Shown: one piece after another, positions 10,529 through 18,920 of the stretch
Position numbering within the stretch: the first letter of the stretch is position 1
Layout: each line of letters begins with the position of its first letter
NCBI RefSeq assembly: GCF_024171695.1
Contig: NZ_JAMTCF010000004.1
Coordinates: 1 to 64,000 of the forward strand
Source of the DNA: Actinosynnema pretiosum
GTDB lineage: Bacteria > Actinomycetota > Actinomycetes > Mycobacteriales > Pseudonocardiaceae
Reading direction: 5' to 3'
Length of the DNA: 64,000 nucleotides
Position numbers and translations under genes: made by a program
The notes under the pieces: generated by a model
Database searches by the model: none
The model's input: only the letters and a program-made list of their open reading frames with translations
Told to the model about the DNA's origin: nothing

Positions 10529-11176
10529 TCAGTCCGGCAGCACCACGGCGACGATCCCCGCCAAGTGCGCCAACCGCGCCACCTCGGCCGCCCGGAACAT
10601 CGGCCCGCCCGGCCGCCCCACCAGCAGCACCCGGTCGGCCCGCCCCAGCGGCGTGGCCGCCAGCTCCGTGCCCAGCTCCCGCCAGGTCTCCGGGACCCAG
10701 CCGTCCTCGCCGTCCAGCACCGTGGCCCTGGCCAGCGGCATCCACGGCGGCAGCTCCACGCTCTCCGGCGCCGCCGCCGACGCGGTCACCCGGTACCCGC
10801 CCCCACCGATCTCGATCACCACGGCCCACCCGGCGCGGATGATCTTCGGCACGCCCTCGGTGAACACCGCCAACCCCTTGGCGGGCTCGTCGGCGACCTC
10901 CTCCACCAGCTCCAGCTCGCGGTGCGTGTTCAGCACCCCGGCGTACGGCCGGACCGCGTCGACCTCGACGCCCTCCACCGACTCCGCCGCGGTGATCAGC
11001 CCGTCGGGCAGCCGCCCCGACGGCAGCTCCACCACCAGGTCGTCGATGGCGACCCCCGGCGACCGCTCCACCACGTCCACGCTCAGGATGTCTGCCCCGA
11101 TCTCGCCGAGGGCCGACGCCACGGCGCCGAGCGTGCCGGGACGGTCCGGGAGCTGGACGCGGATCAGGAAGGACAC
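10529..11176 (-). CDS. ACT-domain protein (Rv3013 type)
   Basis: The 215-residue protein starts with an ACT domain (residues 1-70; LIRVQLPDRPGTLGAVASALGE), an amino-acid-binding module. A second domain follows with GLAVFTEGVPKIIRAGWAVVIE. The GTG start at 11176 has GGAGG 7-11 bases upstream. A homologous gene occupies the same place, divergent from gatC, in mycobacteria. A regulatory or sensing role is likely, but neither ligand nor target can be read from the sequence. Its 5' leader contains an 8-bp microsatellite, listed separately. Confidence 0.85.
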   Translation of the reverse strand: MSFLIRVQLPDRPGTLGAVASALGEIGADILSVDVVERSPGVAIDDLVVELPSGRLPDGLITAAESVEGVEVDAVRPYAGVLNTHRELELVEEVADEPAKGLAVFTEGVPKIIRAGWAVVIEIGGGGYRVTASAAAPESVELPPWMPLARATVLDGEDGWVPETWRELGTELAATPLGRADRVLLVGRPGGPMFRAAEVARLAHLAGIVAVVLPD

Positions 11177-11196
11177 GGTGCACGCCTCCAGGCTTG

Positions 11197-11268
11197 CTGC
11201 GGAACTGCGGAACTGCGGAACTGCGGAACTGCGGAACTGCGGAACTGCGGAACTGCTGGGCTGCGGAA
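11197..11268. repeat. 8-bp microsatellite CTGCGGAA in the ACT gene leader
   Basis: Seven perfect copies of CTGCGGAA run from 11197 to 11252, followed by CTGCTGGG and one more CTGCGGAA (11261-11268). The tract lies 21-92 bases upstream of the ACT gene GTG at 11176, in its promoter or 5' leader. It is also 225 bases upstream of gatC on the other side. Confidence 0.93.
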
Positions 11269-11442
11269 CCCCTGAACTGCCGGACTGCCGGACTTCGGCA
11301 CCCGCCAGCCGGTGATTGTCTCAGACGAACCCTCGCTTCCCGACCCGCGCCGTGCGTTGCGCGGGCGTAAAATCCGCCACTCCCCCCACACCCCACCCCA
11401 CCGCGCACGACAACCCGGTCGGCCCTCACCCTGACCAGCCAA

Positions 11443-11448
11443 TAGACT
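11443..11448 (+). promoter_or_regulatory. Possible -10 of the gatCAB operon
   Basis: TAGACT lies about 45 bases before the gatC start in the divergent intergenic region. CTGACC lies about 12 bases before it, so the -35 match and spacing are poor and the call is tentative. Confidence 0.3.
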
Positions 11449-11492
11449 CGCCGGGTCCCAGATCCGAAAACCGACCCACGGGGGTTGACGAG

Positions 11493-11792
11493 GTGCCGAG
11501 CATCTCCCGCGACGAGGTCGCGCACCTGGCCCGTCTGGCCAGGCTCGCCGTCACCGACGACGAGCTCGACCTCTTCGCAGGCCAGCTTGACGTGATCCTG
11601 CAGTCGGTGGCCACGGTGGGCGACATCGCCACCGCGGACATCCCACCCACTTCGCACGCCGTACCGCTGACCAACGTTTTCCGCGAGGACGTGGTGCGTC
11701 CCAGCCTCGGTCAGCAGCAGGCGCTCGCGGGCGCCCCCGCCGCCGAGGAAGGCCGCTTCCGCGTCCCGCGCATTCTCGGTGAGGAAGCATGA
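11493..11792 (+). CDS. gatC: Glutamyl-tRNA(Gln) amidotransferase subunit C
   Basis: GatC is the small belt subunit that holds GatA and GatB together in the tRNA-dependent amidotransferase. The 99-residue product shows the family pattern [21 protein letters not shown] at the start and a C-terminal [13 protein letters not shown] 11493 is chosen because it gives the normal length (~100) and has GGGG 9 bases upstream; an upstream in-frame extension to 11316 is not family-like. Its stop overlaps the gatA start by 4 bases (ATGA), implying translational coupling. Confidence 0.95.
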   Translation: MPSISRDEVAHLARLARLAVTDDELDLFAGQLDVILQSVATVGDIATADIPPTSHAVPLTNVFREDVVRPSLGQQQALAGAPAAEEGRFRVPRILGEEA

Positions 11793-13309
11793 ACGACCTG
11801 ACCCGCAGCACCGCGGCCGACCTGGCCGCGAAGATCGCCTCCCGCGAGGTCTCGGCCGTGGAGGTCGCGCAGGCCCACCTCGACCGGATCGACGCGGTCG
11901 ACGGCGCGGTGCACGCCTTCCTGCACGTCGACCGGGAGGGCGCGCTCGCCGCGGCCCGCCGCGTCGACGAGGCCGTCGCGGCGGGCGAGGCCCCGGCGAG
12001 CCCGCTCGCGGGCGTCCCGCTGGCGCTCAAGGACGTCTTCACCACCGAGGGCGTGCCCACGACCGTCGGCTCCAAGATGCTGGAGGGCTGGCGCCCGCCG
12101 TACGACGCGACCGTCACCCGCAGGCTCAAGGAAGCAGGCGTCGTCGTCCTCGGCAAGACCAACATGGACGAGTTCGCGATGGGCTCCTCCACCGAGAACT
12201 CCGCCTACGGCCCGACCCGCAACCCGTGGGACCTGGACCGCATCCCCGGCGGCTCCGGCGGCGGCTCCTCGGCCGCGCTCGCCGCGTTCGAGGCCCCCCT
12301 CGCGATCGGCACGGACACCGGCGGCTCGATCCGCCAGCCCGGCTCGGTCACCGGCACCGTGGGCGTCAAGCCCACCTACGGCTCGGTGTCCCGCTACGGC
12401 CTGGTGGCGTTCTCGTCCTCGCTCGACCAGGGCGGCCCGTGCGCGCGCACGGTGCTGGACGCCGCGCTGCTGCACGAGGTCATCGCGGGCCACGACCCGC
12501 TCGACTCGACCTCGATCGACGCCCCCGTCCCCCCGGTGGTGGCGGCGGCCCGCGAGGGCCTGTCCGGCGACCTGACCGGCGTGCGCGTCGGCGTGGTCAC
12601 CCAGTTCTCCGGCGACGGCTACCAGCCCGGCGTGCTGCGCTCGTTCGAGGCGGCCGTGGCGCAGCTCAAGCAGCTCGGCGCCGAGATCGTCGAGGTCTCC
12701 TGCCCGAGCTTCGACTACGCGCTGCCCGCGTACTACCTGATCGCGCCCAGCGAGGCGTCCTCGAACCTGGCCCGCTTCGACGCCATGCGCTACGGCCTGC
12801 GCGTCGGCGACGACGGCACGCGCAGCGCCGAGGAGGTCATGTCGATGACCCGCGAGGCGGGCTTCGGCGCCGAGGTCAAGCGGCGCATCATGATCGGCAC
12901 CTACGCGCTGTCCTCCGGCTACTACGACGCCTACTACGGCTCGGCGCAGAAGGTCCGCACGCTCATCACCCGCGACTTCGAGGCCGCCTACGCGACCGTC
13001 GACGTGCTGGTGTCGCCGACCACGCCCACCACGGCGTTCAAGATCGGCGAGCGCACCGGCGACCCGATGGCCATGTACAAGGCGGACCTGTGCACGATCC
13101 CCGCCAACCTGGCGGGCAACGCGGCGCTGAGCGTCCCGAGCGGACTGTCCGACGAGGACGGCCTGCCGGTGGGCCTGCAGATCATGGCCCCCGCGCTCCA
13201 GGACCACCGCATGTACCGCGTCGCCGCTGCCTACGAGGTCGCCCGCGACGCCGCGCTCGGCCACACCGTGATCAGCCGGGCGCCCGAGCTGGAAGGAACG
13301 TCCCGATGA
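11789..13309 (+). CDS. gatA: Glutamyl-tRNA(Gln) amidotransferase subunit A
   Basis: GatA is the glutaminase of GatCAB and releases ammonia for amidation of Glu-tRNA(Gln). The 506-residue protein keeps the amidase triad at the family spacing: Lys81 (LALKDVF), cis-Ser156 (PGGSGGGSS) and nucleophile Ser180 (DTGGSIRQP). Length and motifs are normal. The start overlaps gatC and the stop overlaps the small downstream gene (ATGA at 13306-13309). The neighbouring gltX, tRNA-Gln and tRNA-Glu genes fit use of the indirect Gln-tRNA pathway. Confidence 0.96.
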   Translation: MNDLTRSTAADLAAKIASREVSAVEVAQAHLDRIDAVDGAVHAFLHVDREGALAAARRVDEAVAAGEAPASPLAGVPLALKDVFTTEGVPTTVGSKMLEGWRPPYDATVTRRLKEAGVVVLGKTNMDEFAMGSSTENSAYGPTRNPWDLDRIPGGSGGGSSAALAAFEAPLAIGTDTGGSIRQPGSVTGTVGVKPTYGSVSRYGLVAFSSSLDQGGPCARTVLDAALLHEVIAGHDPLDSTSIDAPVPPVVAAAREGLSGDLTGVRVGVVTQFSGDGYQPGVLRSFEAAVAQLKQLGAEIVEVSCPSFDYALPAYYLIAPSEASSNLARFDAMRYGLRVGDDGTRSAEEVMSMTREAGFGAEVKRRIMIGTYALSSGYYDAYYGSAQKVRTLITRDFEAAYATVDVLVSPTTPTTAFKIGERTGDPMAMYKADLCTIPANLAGNAALSVPSGLSDEDGLPVGLQIMAPALQDHRMYRVAAAYEVARDAALGHTVISRAPELEGTSR

Positions 13310-13497
13310 GGGCGGCACGCGGGCTGTTCGGCCTGCTCAGCGCGGTCGCCGCGGCGGCCAGCGCGTTCTCCACCCTGCGCGCGGCGCGCGGTGACGGCGA
13401 CAAGCTCGCCCTGGTCAACGCGGCGGGCAGCATCCTGGTCGCCGTCACCGGCGCGGCCATGGCCGTCAGGGCGTACCGGAAGGACGGGTTGGCATGA
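13306..13497 (+). CDS. Small two-helix membrane protein embedded in the gat operon
   Basis: ATG 13306 overlaps the gatA stop by 4 bases, and its own TGA (13495-13497) overlaps the gatB ATG (13494) by 3 bases. This 63-residue frame is therefore coupled on both sides. The product has two hydrophobic stretches, [15 protein letters not shown] (about 7-21) and [19 protein letters not shown] (about 36-54), joined by a charged RAARGDGDK loop. This suggests a small hairpin membrane protein. It has no resemblance to Gat subunits, and in M. tuberculosis pfkA occupies this position. Function is unknown. Confidence 0.72.
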   Translation: MRAARGLFGLLSAVAAAASAFSTLRAARGDGDKLALVNAAGSILVAVTGAAMAVRAYRKDGLA

Positions 13498-14999
13498 CCA
13501 CCGCCTACGAGCTCATGGACTACGACGAGGTCCTGGAGCGCTTCGACCCCGTCCTCGGCCTGGAAGTGCACGTCGAGCTGCACACCGCCACCAAGATGTT
13601 CTGCGGCTGCGCGAACGTCTTCGGCGGCGAGCCGAACACCAACGTGTGCCCGGTGTGCCTCGGCCTGCCCGGCGCGCTGCCGGTGGTCAACGGCACCGCC
13701 GTCGAGTCGGCCATGCGGATCGGCCTCGCGCTCAACTGCGAGATCGCCGAGTGGTGCAGGTTCGCCCGGAAGAACTACTTCTACCCGGACATGCCGAAGA
13801 ACTTCCAGACCTCGCAGTACGACGAGCCGATCGCCTTCAACGGCTTCCTCGACGTCACCCTGGACGACGGCGAGGTCGTGCGCGTGGAGATCGAGCGCGC
13901 GCACATGGAGGAGGACACCGGCAAGTCGCTGCACGTCGGCGGCGCCACCGGCCGCATCCACGGCGCGGAGCACTCGCTGCTGGACTACAACCGGGCGGGC
14001 GTGCCGCTGATCGAGATCGTCACCAAGCCGATCACCGGCACCGGCGCCCGCGCGCCGGAGGTGGCCCGCGCCTACGTGACCGCGCTGCGCGACCTGCTCA
14101 AGGCCCTCGACGTCTCCGACGTGCGGATGGACCAGGGCTCGCTGCGCTGCGACGCGAACGTGTCGCTGATGCCGAAGGGCGCCGAGGTGTTCGGCACCCG
14201 CACCGAGACCAAGAACGTGAACTCGCTGCGCAGCGTCGAGCGGGCGGTCCGGTTCGAGATGACCCGGCACGGCGCGGTGCTCGCGGGCGGCGGCACGATC
14301 CGCCAGGAGACCAGGCACTTCGACGAGTCCACCGGCGGCACCTCCTCGGGGCGCGCCAAGGAGACCGCCGAGGACTACCGGTACTTCCCGGAGCCCGACC
14401 TGGTGCCGGTCGCCCCGTCCCGCGAGTGGGTCGAGCAGCTGCGCGGCACGCTGCCCGAGCTGCCCTGGGAGCGCCGCAAGCGCATCCAGACCGAGTGGAG
14501 CCTGACCGACGCCGAGCTGCGCGACCTGGTCAACTCCGGCGCGGTCGACCTGGTCGCCGCGACGGTCGAGGCGGGCGCGACGCCCGCCGAGGCGCGCTCG
14601 TGGTGGGTGGCGTACCTGACCAAGGAGGCCAACGGCCGGGGCGTCGAGCTGGGCGAGCTGGCGATCACGCCGGTCCAGATCGCGCGGGTCGTGGCGCTGG
14701 TCAACGCGGGCGAGCTGACCAACAAGCTGGCCCGCGAGGTCGTCACCGGCGTGCTCGACGGCGAGGGCGAGCCGGAGGCGGTGATCGAGGCGCGCGGCCT
14801 GAAGGTCGTGTCGGACGACTCGGCGCTGGAGAAGGCCGTCGACGAGGCCCTCGCGGCCCAGCCGGACATCGCGGCCAAGATCCGCGACGGCAAGGTCGCG
14901 GCGGCGGGCGCCATCGTCGGCGCGGTCATGAAGGCCACCAAGGGCCAGGCCGACGCGAAGCGGGTGCGCGAGCTCGTCATCGCCCGCTGCGGCGGCTGA
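13494..14999 (+). CDS. gatB: Aspartyl/glutamyl-tRNA amidotransferase subunit B
   Basis: GatB activates and amidates the Glu (or Asp) on misacylated tRNA. The 501-residue protein has the signatures [32 protein letters not shown] and [14 protein letters not shown]. The YqeY-like tail domain ends [16 protein letters not shown]. It is the last gene of the gatC-gatA-orf-gatB operon. A strong hairpin follows 34 bases after its stop. Confidence 0.96.
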   Translation: MTTAYELMDYDEVLERFDPVLGLEVHVELHTATKMFCGCANVFGGEPNTNVCPVCLGLPGALPVVNGTAVESAMRIGLALNCEIAEWCRFARKNYFYPDMPKNFQTSQYDEPIAFNGFLDVTLDDGEVVRVEIERAHMEEDTGKSLHVGGATGRIHGAEHSLLDYNRAGVPLIEIVTKPITGTGARAPEVARAYVTALRDLLKALDVSDVRMDQGSLRCDANVSLMPKGAEVFGTRTETKNVNSLRSVERAVRFEMTRHGAVLAGGGTIRQETRHFDESTGGTSSGRAKETAEDYRYFPEPDLVPVAPSREWVEQLRGTLPELPWERRKRIQTEWSLTDAELRDLVNSGAVDLVAATVEAGATPAEARSWWVAYLTKEANGRGVELGELAITPVQIARVVALVNAGELTNKLAREVVTGVLDGEGEPEAVIEARGLKVVSDDSALEKAVDEALAAQPDIAAKIRDGKVAAAGAIVGAVMKATKGQADAKRVRELVIARCGG

Positions 15000-15032
15000 C
15001 GCCCGGCGCGCCACGCGCCCACGCGCGCACTC

Positions 15033-15066
15033 GGGACCCCGGAACCGGCTTCGGTTCCGGGGTCCC
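15033..15066 (+). terminator. Terminator hairpin after gatB
   Basis: GGGACCCCGGAACC (15033-15046) pairs perfectly with 15053-15066 around the loop GGCTTC. No T-run follows, which is common for actinobacterial terminators. Confidence 0.8.
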
Positions 15067-15476
15067 GCGCTTTCCAGGCGCACCGGCCCACTGCTCCGCC
15101 CCGCCGCATTCGCGCGTCCGATCGGCTGACGCCCTGGAGAGGGGCGCGGGGCGGTATTGCTCTGGGCGGATGGTCATTCTCCGCCCGTTCGTGTCTGGGC
15201 TCTGCCCCTTGTGCGCTCTGCGCACGGATTCACTCGGTGAACACGTTACTCCGCTAGGGTGACGTTATTTTGTGTGAGGTATTGTCGGGGCTGGTCAAGG
15301 TGGGTGGACAAAGACCACTCTGGTGGCTCTGAGTAAAAACACCCCTCAAGGCAGCCGCCATCTGTGTAAGGCTTTACCCGCTCGACGAGCCGGGGGGCTG
15401 TTCGAGTGATCACACCAGCAGGTCAAGGGGAGCGCCCGAACGCCGCGGGCGCCGTTGCAAGGGGAGGACAACGCTC
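15067..15476 (+). promoter_or_regulatory. Long leader/promoter region of the repeat-peptide gene
   Basis: About 410 gene-free bases precede the repeat-peptide gene and are visibly less GC-biased than the surroundings, as real promoter regions here are. TAGGGT (15255-15260) is a possible -10; a -35 is not clear. If used, it leaves a 5' leader of about 210 bases. The ribosome binding site GGGGAGGA (15461-15468) lies 8 bases before the ATG at 15477. Confidence 0.4.
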
Positions 15477-15887
15477 ATGACTTCTGCCGATCCCAAGCTC
15501 GTCGAGGGCACCAGGGGCGACGAGGGCGCGTCCGCGCCGGAAGGCCAGGTCGACAGCCCGGTCTTCACTCCGATGGGTGGTCCTTACAAGCCGATGGGCG
15601 AGCCGGTGGCCGCCGCTCCGACCGAGCCGGGCGACGACCCCGTGGTGACCCCGATGGGTGGTCCGTACAAGCCCATGGGCGAGCCGGTCGCCCACGCGGA
15701 ATCGCACTCGGAGCCGCAGCCGGGGAACCCCGCGGGCACCCTCGCGGGCAGCCCGGTCATCAAGCCGATGGGCGGCCCGTACAAGCCCATGGACGAGCCC
15801 GTCGACGAGGTCAACGGCGGCCCCTACAAGCCGATGGACGAACCCGTCCTCGTGGCCGAGGGCGCGCCCGCCGCGCTCGCCAAGTAG
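15477..15887 (+). CDS. Short protein with repeated PMGGPYKPM units
   Basis: The 136-residue protein has no hydrophobic segment and no signal peptide. It contains three full copies of a 17-residue unit: PVFTPMGGPYKPMGEPV (28-44), a second at 55-71 with VVT, and a third at 93-109 with VIK and MDEPV. A truncated fourth (GGPYKPMDEPV) lies at 114-124. The linkers are acidic and Ala/Pro-rich. The copies differ at synonymous codon positions while the amino acids stay fixed, which argues for selection on the peptide. It has a strong ribosome binding site and lies directly upstream of a TPR-CHAT protein. It could be a substrate, ligand or multi-core precursor; I recognise no family. Confidence 0.8.
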   Translation: MTSADPKLVEGTRGDEGASAPEGQVDSPVFTPMGGPYKPMGEPVAAAPTEPGDDPVVTPMGGPYKPMGEPVAHAESHSEPQPGNPAGTLAGSPVIKPMGGPYKPMDEPVDEVNGGPYKPMDEPVLVAEGAPAALAK

Positions 15888-15903
15888 CGGACCCACGCGA
15901 ATC

Positions 15904-15936
15904 GGGTGTCGCTCGCCGCAATGGCGGGCGACACCC
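15904..15936 (+). terminator. Strong hairpin between repeat peptide and CHAT gene
   Basis: Arms 15904-15917 (GGGTGTCGCTCGCC) and 15923-15936 pair over 14 positions with one G-U wobble around the loop GCAAT. It sits between the stop at 15887 and the ATG at 15958. It could terminate most transcripts or stabilise the upstream message, lowering CHAT expression relative to the peptide. Confidence 0.75.
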
Positions 15937-15957
15937 GCTCGCCGCGTGTGATCTGAT

Positions 15958-18606
15958 ATGGCAGTGGCCGCGCATTCACCCGGTCCGAGAACACGCGAAT
16001 CGCGCGGGCCAACCGGACCGGAAAAAGCGATCGCGCTGGCCCGCGCGCTCCAGCGGTCCGCCCGCGAGGCCGCGACCGCCGACCGGCACCCCACCGCGAT
16101 CCGGAGGATGCGCCAAGGCCTCGCCCTCCTGGAGACGCCGGGCATCGACCCGCAGGAGCGGCTGGAGGTCCGGGTCCGGCTCCTCGTCACCCTCGCCTTC
16201 TGCCTGGCCGAGACCACCAGCTTCGACACCGGGCTCGCCCAGCTGGACGAGGTGGACCGCGAGCTGCCCGGCCTGCTCGACGACGACCTCCGCGACACCC
16301 TCGCGAGCAACTCCAACATGAACCGGGCCGCACTGCTGTGCCGGGTCGGCCGCATCGACGAGGGGGTCGCCAGGCTCGACGTCGAGGTCGGGCGCAGCGA
16401 GGCCCGCTACCGGGCCCGCCCGAGCGCCGAGACCGCCGACCAGCTCATCGTGGCGCTGAGCAACCGGGGCAACGCCCTCGGCGAGGCCCAGCGGCACGAC
16501 CGGGCCGCCGCAGACCTGGACCGCGTGGTGGAGCTGGCCGACGCGCACGACATGCCGATGCGCGCGGCCATCGCCAAGCACGCGCTGGGCAACGCGCTCC
16601 AGCGGATCGGCGACGTGCCCGCCGCGCTGCGCGAGTACCACGAGGCGAACCGGGCGTTCCAGGAGCTCGAACCGGGCCTGCTGCTGCGGCTGCGCATCGA
16701 CCAGGCCGAGGCGCTGATCAGCGTCGGGCTGGCCGACGAGGCCGGGCGGCTGCTCGACGAGGTGCTGCCCGAGATGCGCCGCCAGCGCATCGGCCAGGAC
16801 GTCGCCGAGGCCGAGCTGTTCCGCGCCGCCGCAGCCCTCCAGGTCGGCGACCTCGCGCTCGCCAAGCGGCTCGGCGCTGCGGCCCAGCGCAAGCTCGTGC
16901 TGCGCGGCAGCCCCGTGTGGGGGTGCGTCGCGGGCCTGCTCGTGCTGCGCGTCGAGGTCCGCCGCGCGCTGGAGTCGCCGCGCAGGCCGCCGGAGCGGCT
17001 GGTGGAGCGGGCCATGGGCCTGTCCGCCGAGCTGGCCGCGCTCGCGCTGCCGGAGCAGGCCGCGTTCGCGCTCGCGCTCGCCGCCAGGCTGGAGATCCGC
17101 AGGGGCGAGCCGGACCGCGCCGAGCGGCTGCTGCGCGGCGTGCCCAAGTCGCGCAGGCTCGTCGCCATAGACCTGAGGATGCTGCTGCGGCTGTGCCGCG
17201 CCGAGCTGGCGCTGGTGCGCGGCAACCGGCGCGTCGCGCTCGCCCAGGCCAGGGCCGGGCTGGACGAGCTGGGCCGGATGCGGGACCGCCTCGGCGGGCT
17301 GGAGATGCTGTCCGGCGCCGCCGTGCACGGGCTCGAACTGGGCGAGCTGGCCGTGCGGCTGGCGCTGGGCGACGCCGAATCGGCCCAGGGCGCGAGCAGG
17401 CTGTTCACCTGGTTGGAGCGCACCAAGGCCCAGCTGTTCCGGTACGACCCGGTCGAGACCCCCGAGGACGACGGGCTCACCGAGCGGGTCACCGAGGTGC
17501 GCAGGCTCACCAGCGCGCTGCTGCGCGCCCGGCTCGACGGCCAGGCCACCGGTGAGCTGGAGGAGCGGCTGCGGCTGGCCAAGCACGACGCCACCCGGCT
17601 CGGCTGGGGCGCCGCCCCGTGGGGCACGCCCCGCCCGGTGGTCACCGCCGCCGAGGTCGCCGCCGTGCTCGGCGACCGGGCGCTGGTCAGCTTCGCGGTG
17701 TCCGACGACGAGCTGGTCGCCGCCGTGCTGGTCGACGACGTGGTGCGGCTGGTGCGGCTGGGCCCCGCCGGAGAAGCCACGGAGAGCGCGCGCAGGCTGC
17801 ACGCCGACCTGAACGCGCTGGCCCCCGACCACCTGCCCGCGCCGCTGGTCGAGGTGATCTCCGCGTCGGCCCGCCGCGAGGCCGAGAAGCTGGACCGCAC
17901 CCTGCTCCGGCCGCTCGCCGCCATGCTCGGCGGGCGGGAGCTGGTCGTGGTGCCCACCGGGGCGCTGCACGCGGTGCCGTGGGGCGTGCTGCCCACCTGC
18001 GCGGGCAGGCCGACCTCGGTGGTCCCGTCGGCGACGGCGTGGGTGTCCGCGCTGGGCAGCGGCCAGGACGACCCGGACGGGGTGCTGCTGGTGCGCGGTC
18101 CCGGCCTGCAGGCGGCGCAGACCGAGCTGGACCGGCTGGCCGGCTACCACGACCGGCCCACCGTGCTGGACGTGCCGCAGTCCAAGGTCGGCGCGGTGCT
18201 GTCCGCGCTGGCCGGGCAGGGCCTGGCGCACATCGCCGCGCACGGCGAGCACGAGCCGGAGAACGCGCTGTTCTCCCGGCTGGAGCTGGCCGACGGCGCG
18301 GTGTTCGCCTACGAGATCGGCCGGGTGCGGCACCTGCCCGCGAAGGTCGTGCTGTCCGCGTGCGAGCTGGCCCTGAACCGGGTCCGCCCCGGCGACGAGC
18401 CGCTCGGGTTCGCGGGCGCGCTCCTCGCGGGCGGCGTGCGCACGGTGATCGCCGCCTCCAGCAAGGTCGGCGACCAGCCGTCGGCGGCGGCGATGGAGGC
18501 GTTCCACCGGGGCCTGCTGGCGGGGGAGACCCCCGCCGTGGCACTGGCGCAGGCGGTAGCGGAGGACCCCCTCCGAAGACCTTTCGTCTGCCTGGGCGCC
18601 GGCTAA
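15958..18606 (+). CDS. TPR-repeat CHAT-domain (caspase-like) protein
   Basis: The 882-residue protein consists of helical TPR-like repeats from about residue 20 to 480 (e.g. LIVALSNRGNALGEAQRHDRA, HALGNALQRIGDVPAALREY) and a C-terminal CHAT domain (about 560-882). The catalytic dyad of this clan CD protease family is present: His762 in HIAAHGEHEPENALF and Cys802 in VVLSACELALNR. The family ending GGVRTVIAASSKVGD is also present. CHAT proteases cleave specific protein partners, often in signalling or defence. No transmembrane segment is seen. No good Shine-Dalgarno precedes ATG 15958; GTG 15964 is an alternative. The adjacent repeat protein is the natural candidate partner. CHAT assignment is firm; substrate is inference. 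Confidence 0.9.
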   Translation: MAVAAHSPGPRTRESRGPTGPEKAIALARALQRSAREAATADRHPTAIRRMRQGLALLETPGIDPQERLEVRVRLLVTLAFCLAETTSFDTGLAQLDEVDRELPGLLDDDLRDTLASNSNMNRAALLCRVGRIDEGVARLDVEVGRSEARYRARPSAETADQLIVALSNRGNALGEAQRHDRAAADLDRVVELADAHDMPMRAAIAKHALGNALQRIGDVPAALREYHEANRAFQELEPGLLLRLRIDQAEALISVGLADEAGRLLDEVLPEMRRQRIGQDVAEAELFRAAAALQVGDLALAKRLGAAAQRKLVLRGSPVWGCVAGLLVLRVEVRRALESPRRPPERLVERAMGLSAELAALALPEQAAFALALAARLEIRRGEPDRAERLLRGVPKSRRLVAIDLRMLLRLCRAELALVRGNRRVALAQARAGLDELGRMRDRLGGLEMLSGAAVHGLELGELAVRLALGDAESAQGASRLFTWLERTKAQLFRYDPVETPEDDGLTERVTEVRRLTSALLRARLDGQATGELEERLRLAKHDATRLGWGAAPWGTPRPVVTAAEVAAVLGDRALVSFAVSDDELVAAVLVDDVVRLVRLGPAGEATESARRLHADLNALAPDHLPAPLVEVISASARREAEKLDRTLLRPLAAMLGGRELVVVPTGALHAVPWGVLPTCAGRPTSVVPSATAWVSALGSGQDDPDGVLLVRGPGLQAAQTELDRLAGYHDRPTVLDVPQSKVGAVLSALAGQGLAHIAAHGEHEPENALFSRLELADGAVFAYEIGRVRHLPAKVVLSACELALNRVRPGDEPLGFAGALLAGGVRTVIAASSKVGDQPSAAAMEAFHRGLLAGETPAVALAQAVAEDPLRRPFVCLGAG

Positions 18607-18628
18607 CCCCAAACCACCCGGACCCGCC

Positions 18629-18810
18629 CTGGCGACCCCCTGAACCCGCCCCACACACAGGTCCCACCCCGAGGCCGCCTGGTGACCTCCGAACCCGCCC
18701 TACAGGCAGGGCACCACCCCGAGGCCGCCTTGGCGACCCCCTGAACCCGCCCTACACGCAGGGCACCACCCCGAGGCCGCCTGGCGACCTCCCTGAACCC
18801 GCTCTTCCCA
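18629..18810. repeat. ~50-bp direct repeats, three and a half copies
   Basis: Units starting CTGGCGACCCCCTGAACCCG and ending CACCCCGAGGCCGC begin at 18629, 18679, 18729 and 18781 (the last partial). They lie in the gene-free stretch after the CHAT gene. No frame is preserved. Confidence 0.85.
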
Positions 18811-18845
18811 CCCGCTCAAGGCCACCTCACCCAAGGCCGCCCTGT

Positions 18846-18906
18846 GAAGCGGAGCGGTGACTGCGCACGGGGTGCTTTTTCCCGTGCGCAGTCAGGCCTC
18901 CGCTTC
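18846..18906. terminator. Large two-stage hairpin between convergent genes
   Basis: The inner stem TGACTGCGCACGGG (18858-18871) pairs perfectly with 18881-18894 around GTGCTTTTT. An outer stem GAAGCGGAG (18846-18854) pairs with 18898-18906, separated by a 3x3 internal loop. It lies between the convergent CHAT and lipoprotein genes and fits a bidirectional terminator. Confidence 0.82.
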
Positions 18907-18920
18907 TAGGAGTGTCACAG

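Noticed and set aside
15477..15887. Repeat protein as a standard lanthipeptide or lasso precursor
   Set aside because: The repeats lack Cys, no RiPP modification enzyme is adjacent, and the neighbour is a CHAT protein; multi-core processing remains only a hypothesis.
18607..18845. Proline-rich extension or separate gene after the CHAT stop
   Set aside because: Frames here follow the 50-bp repeats without a start signal, and the repeat period breaks the frame.
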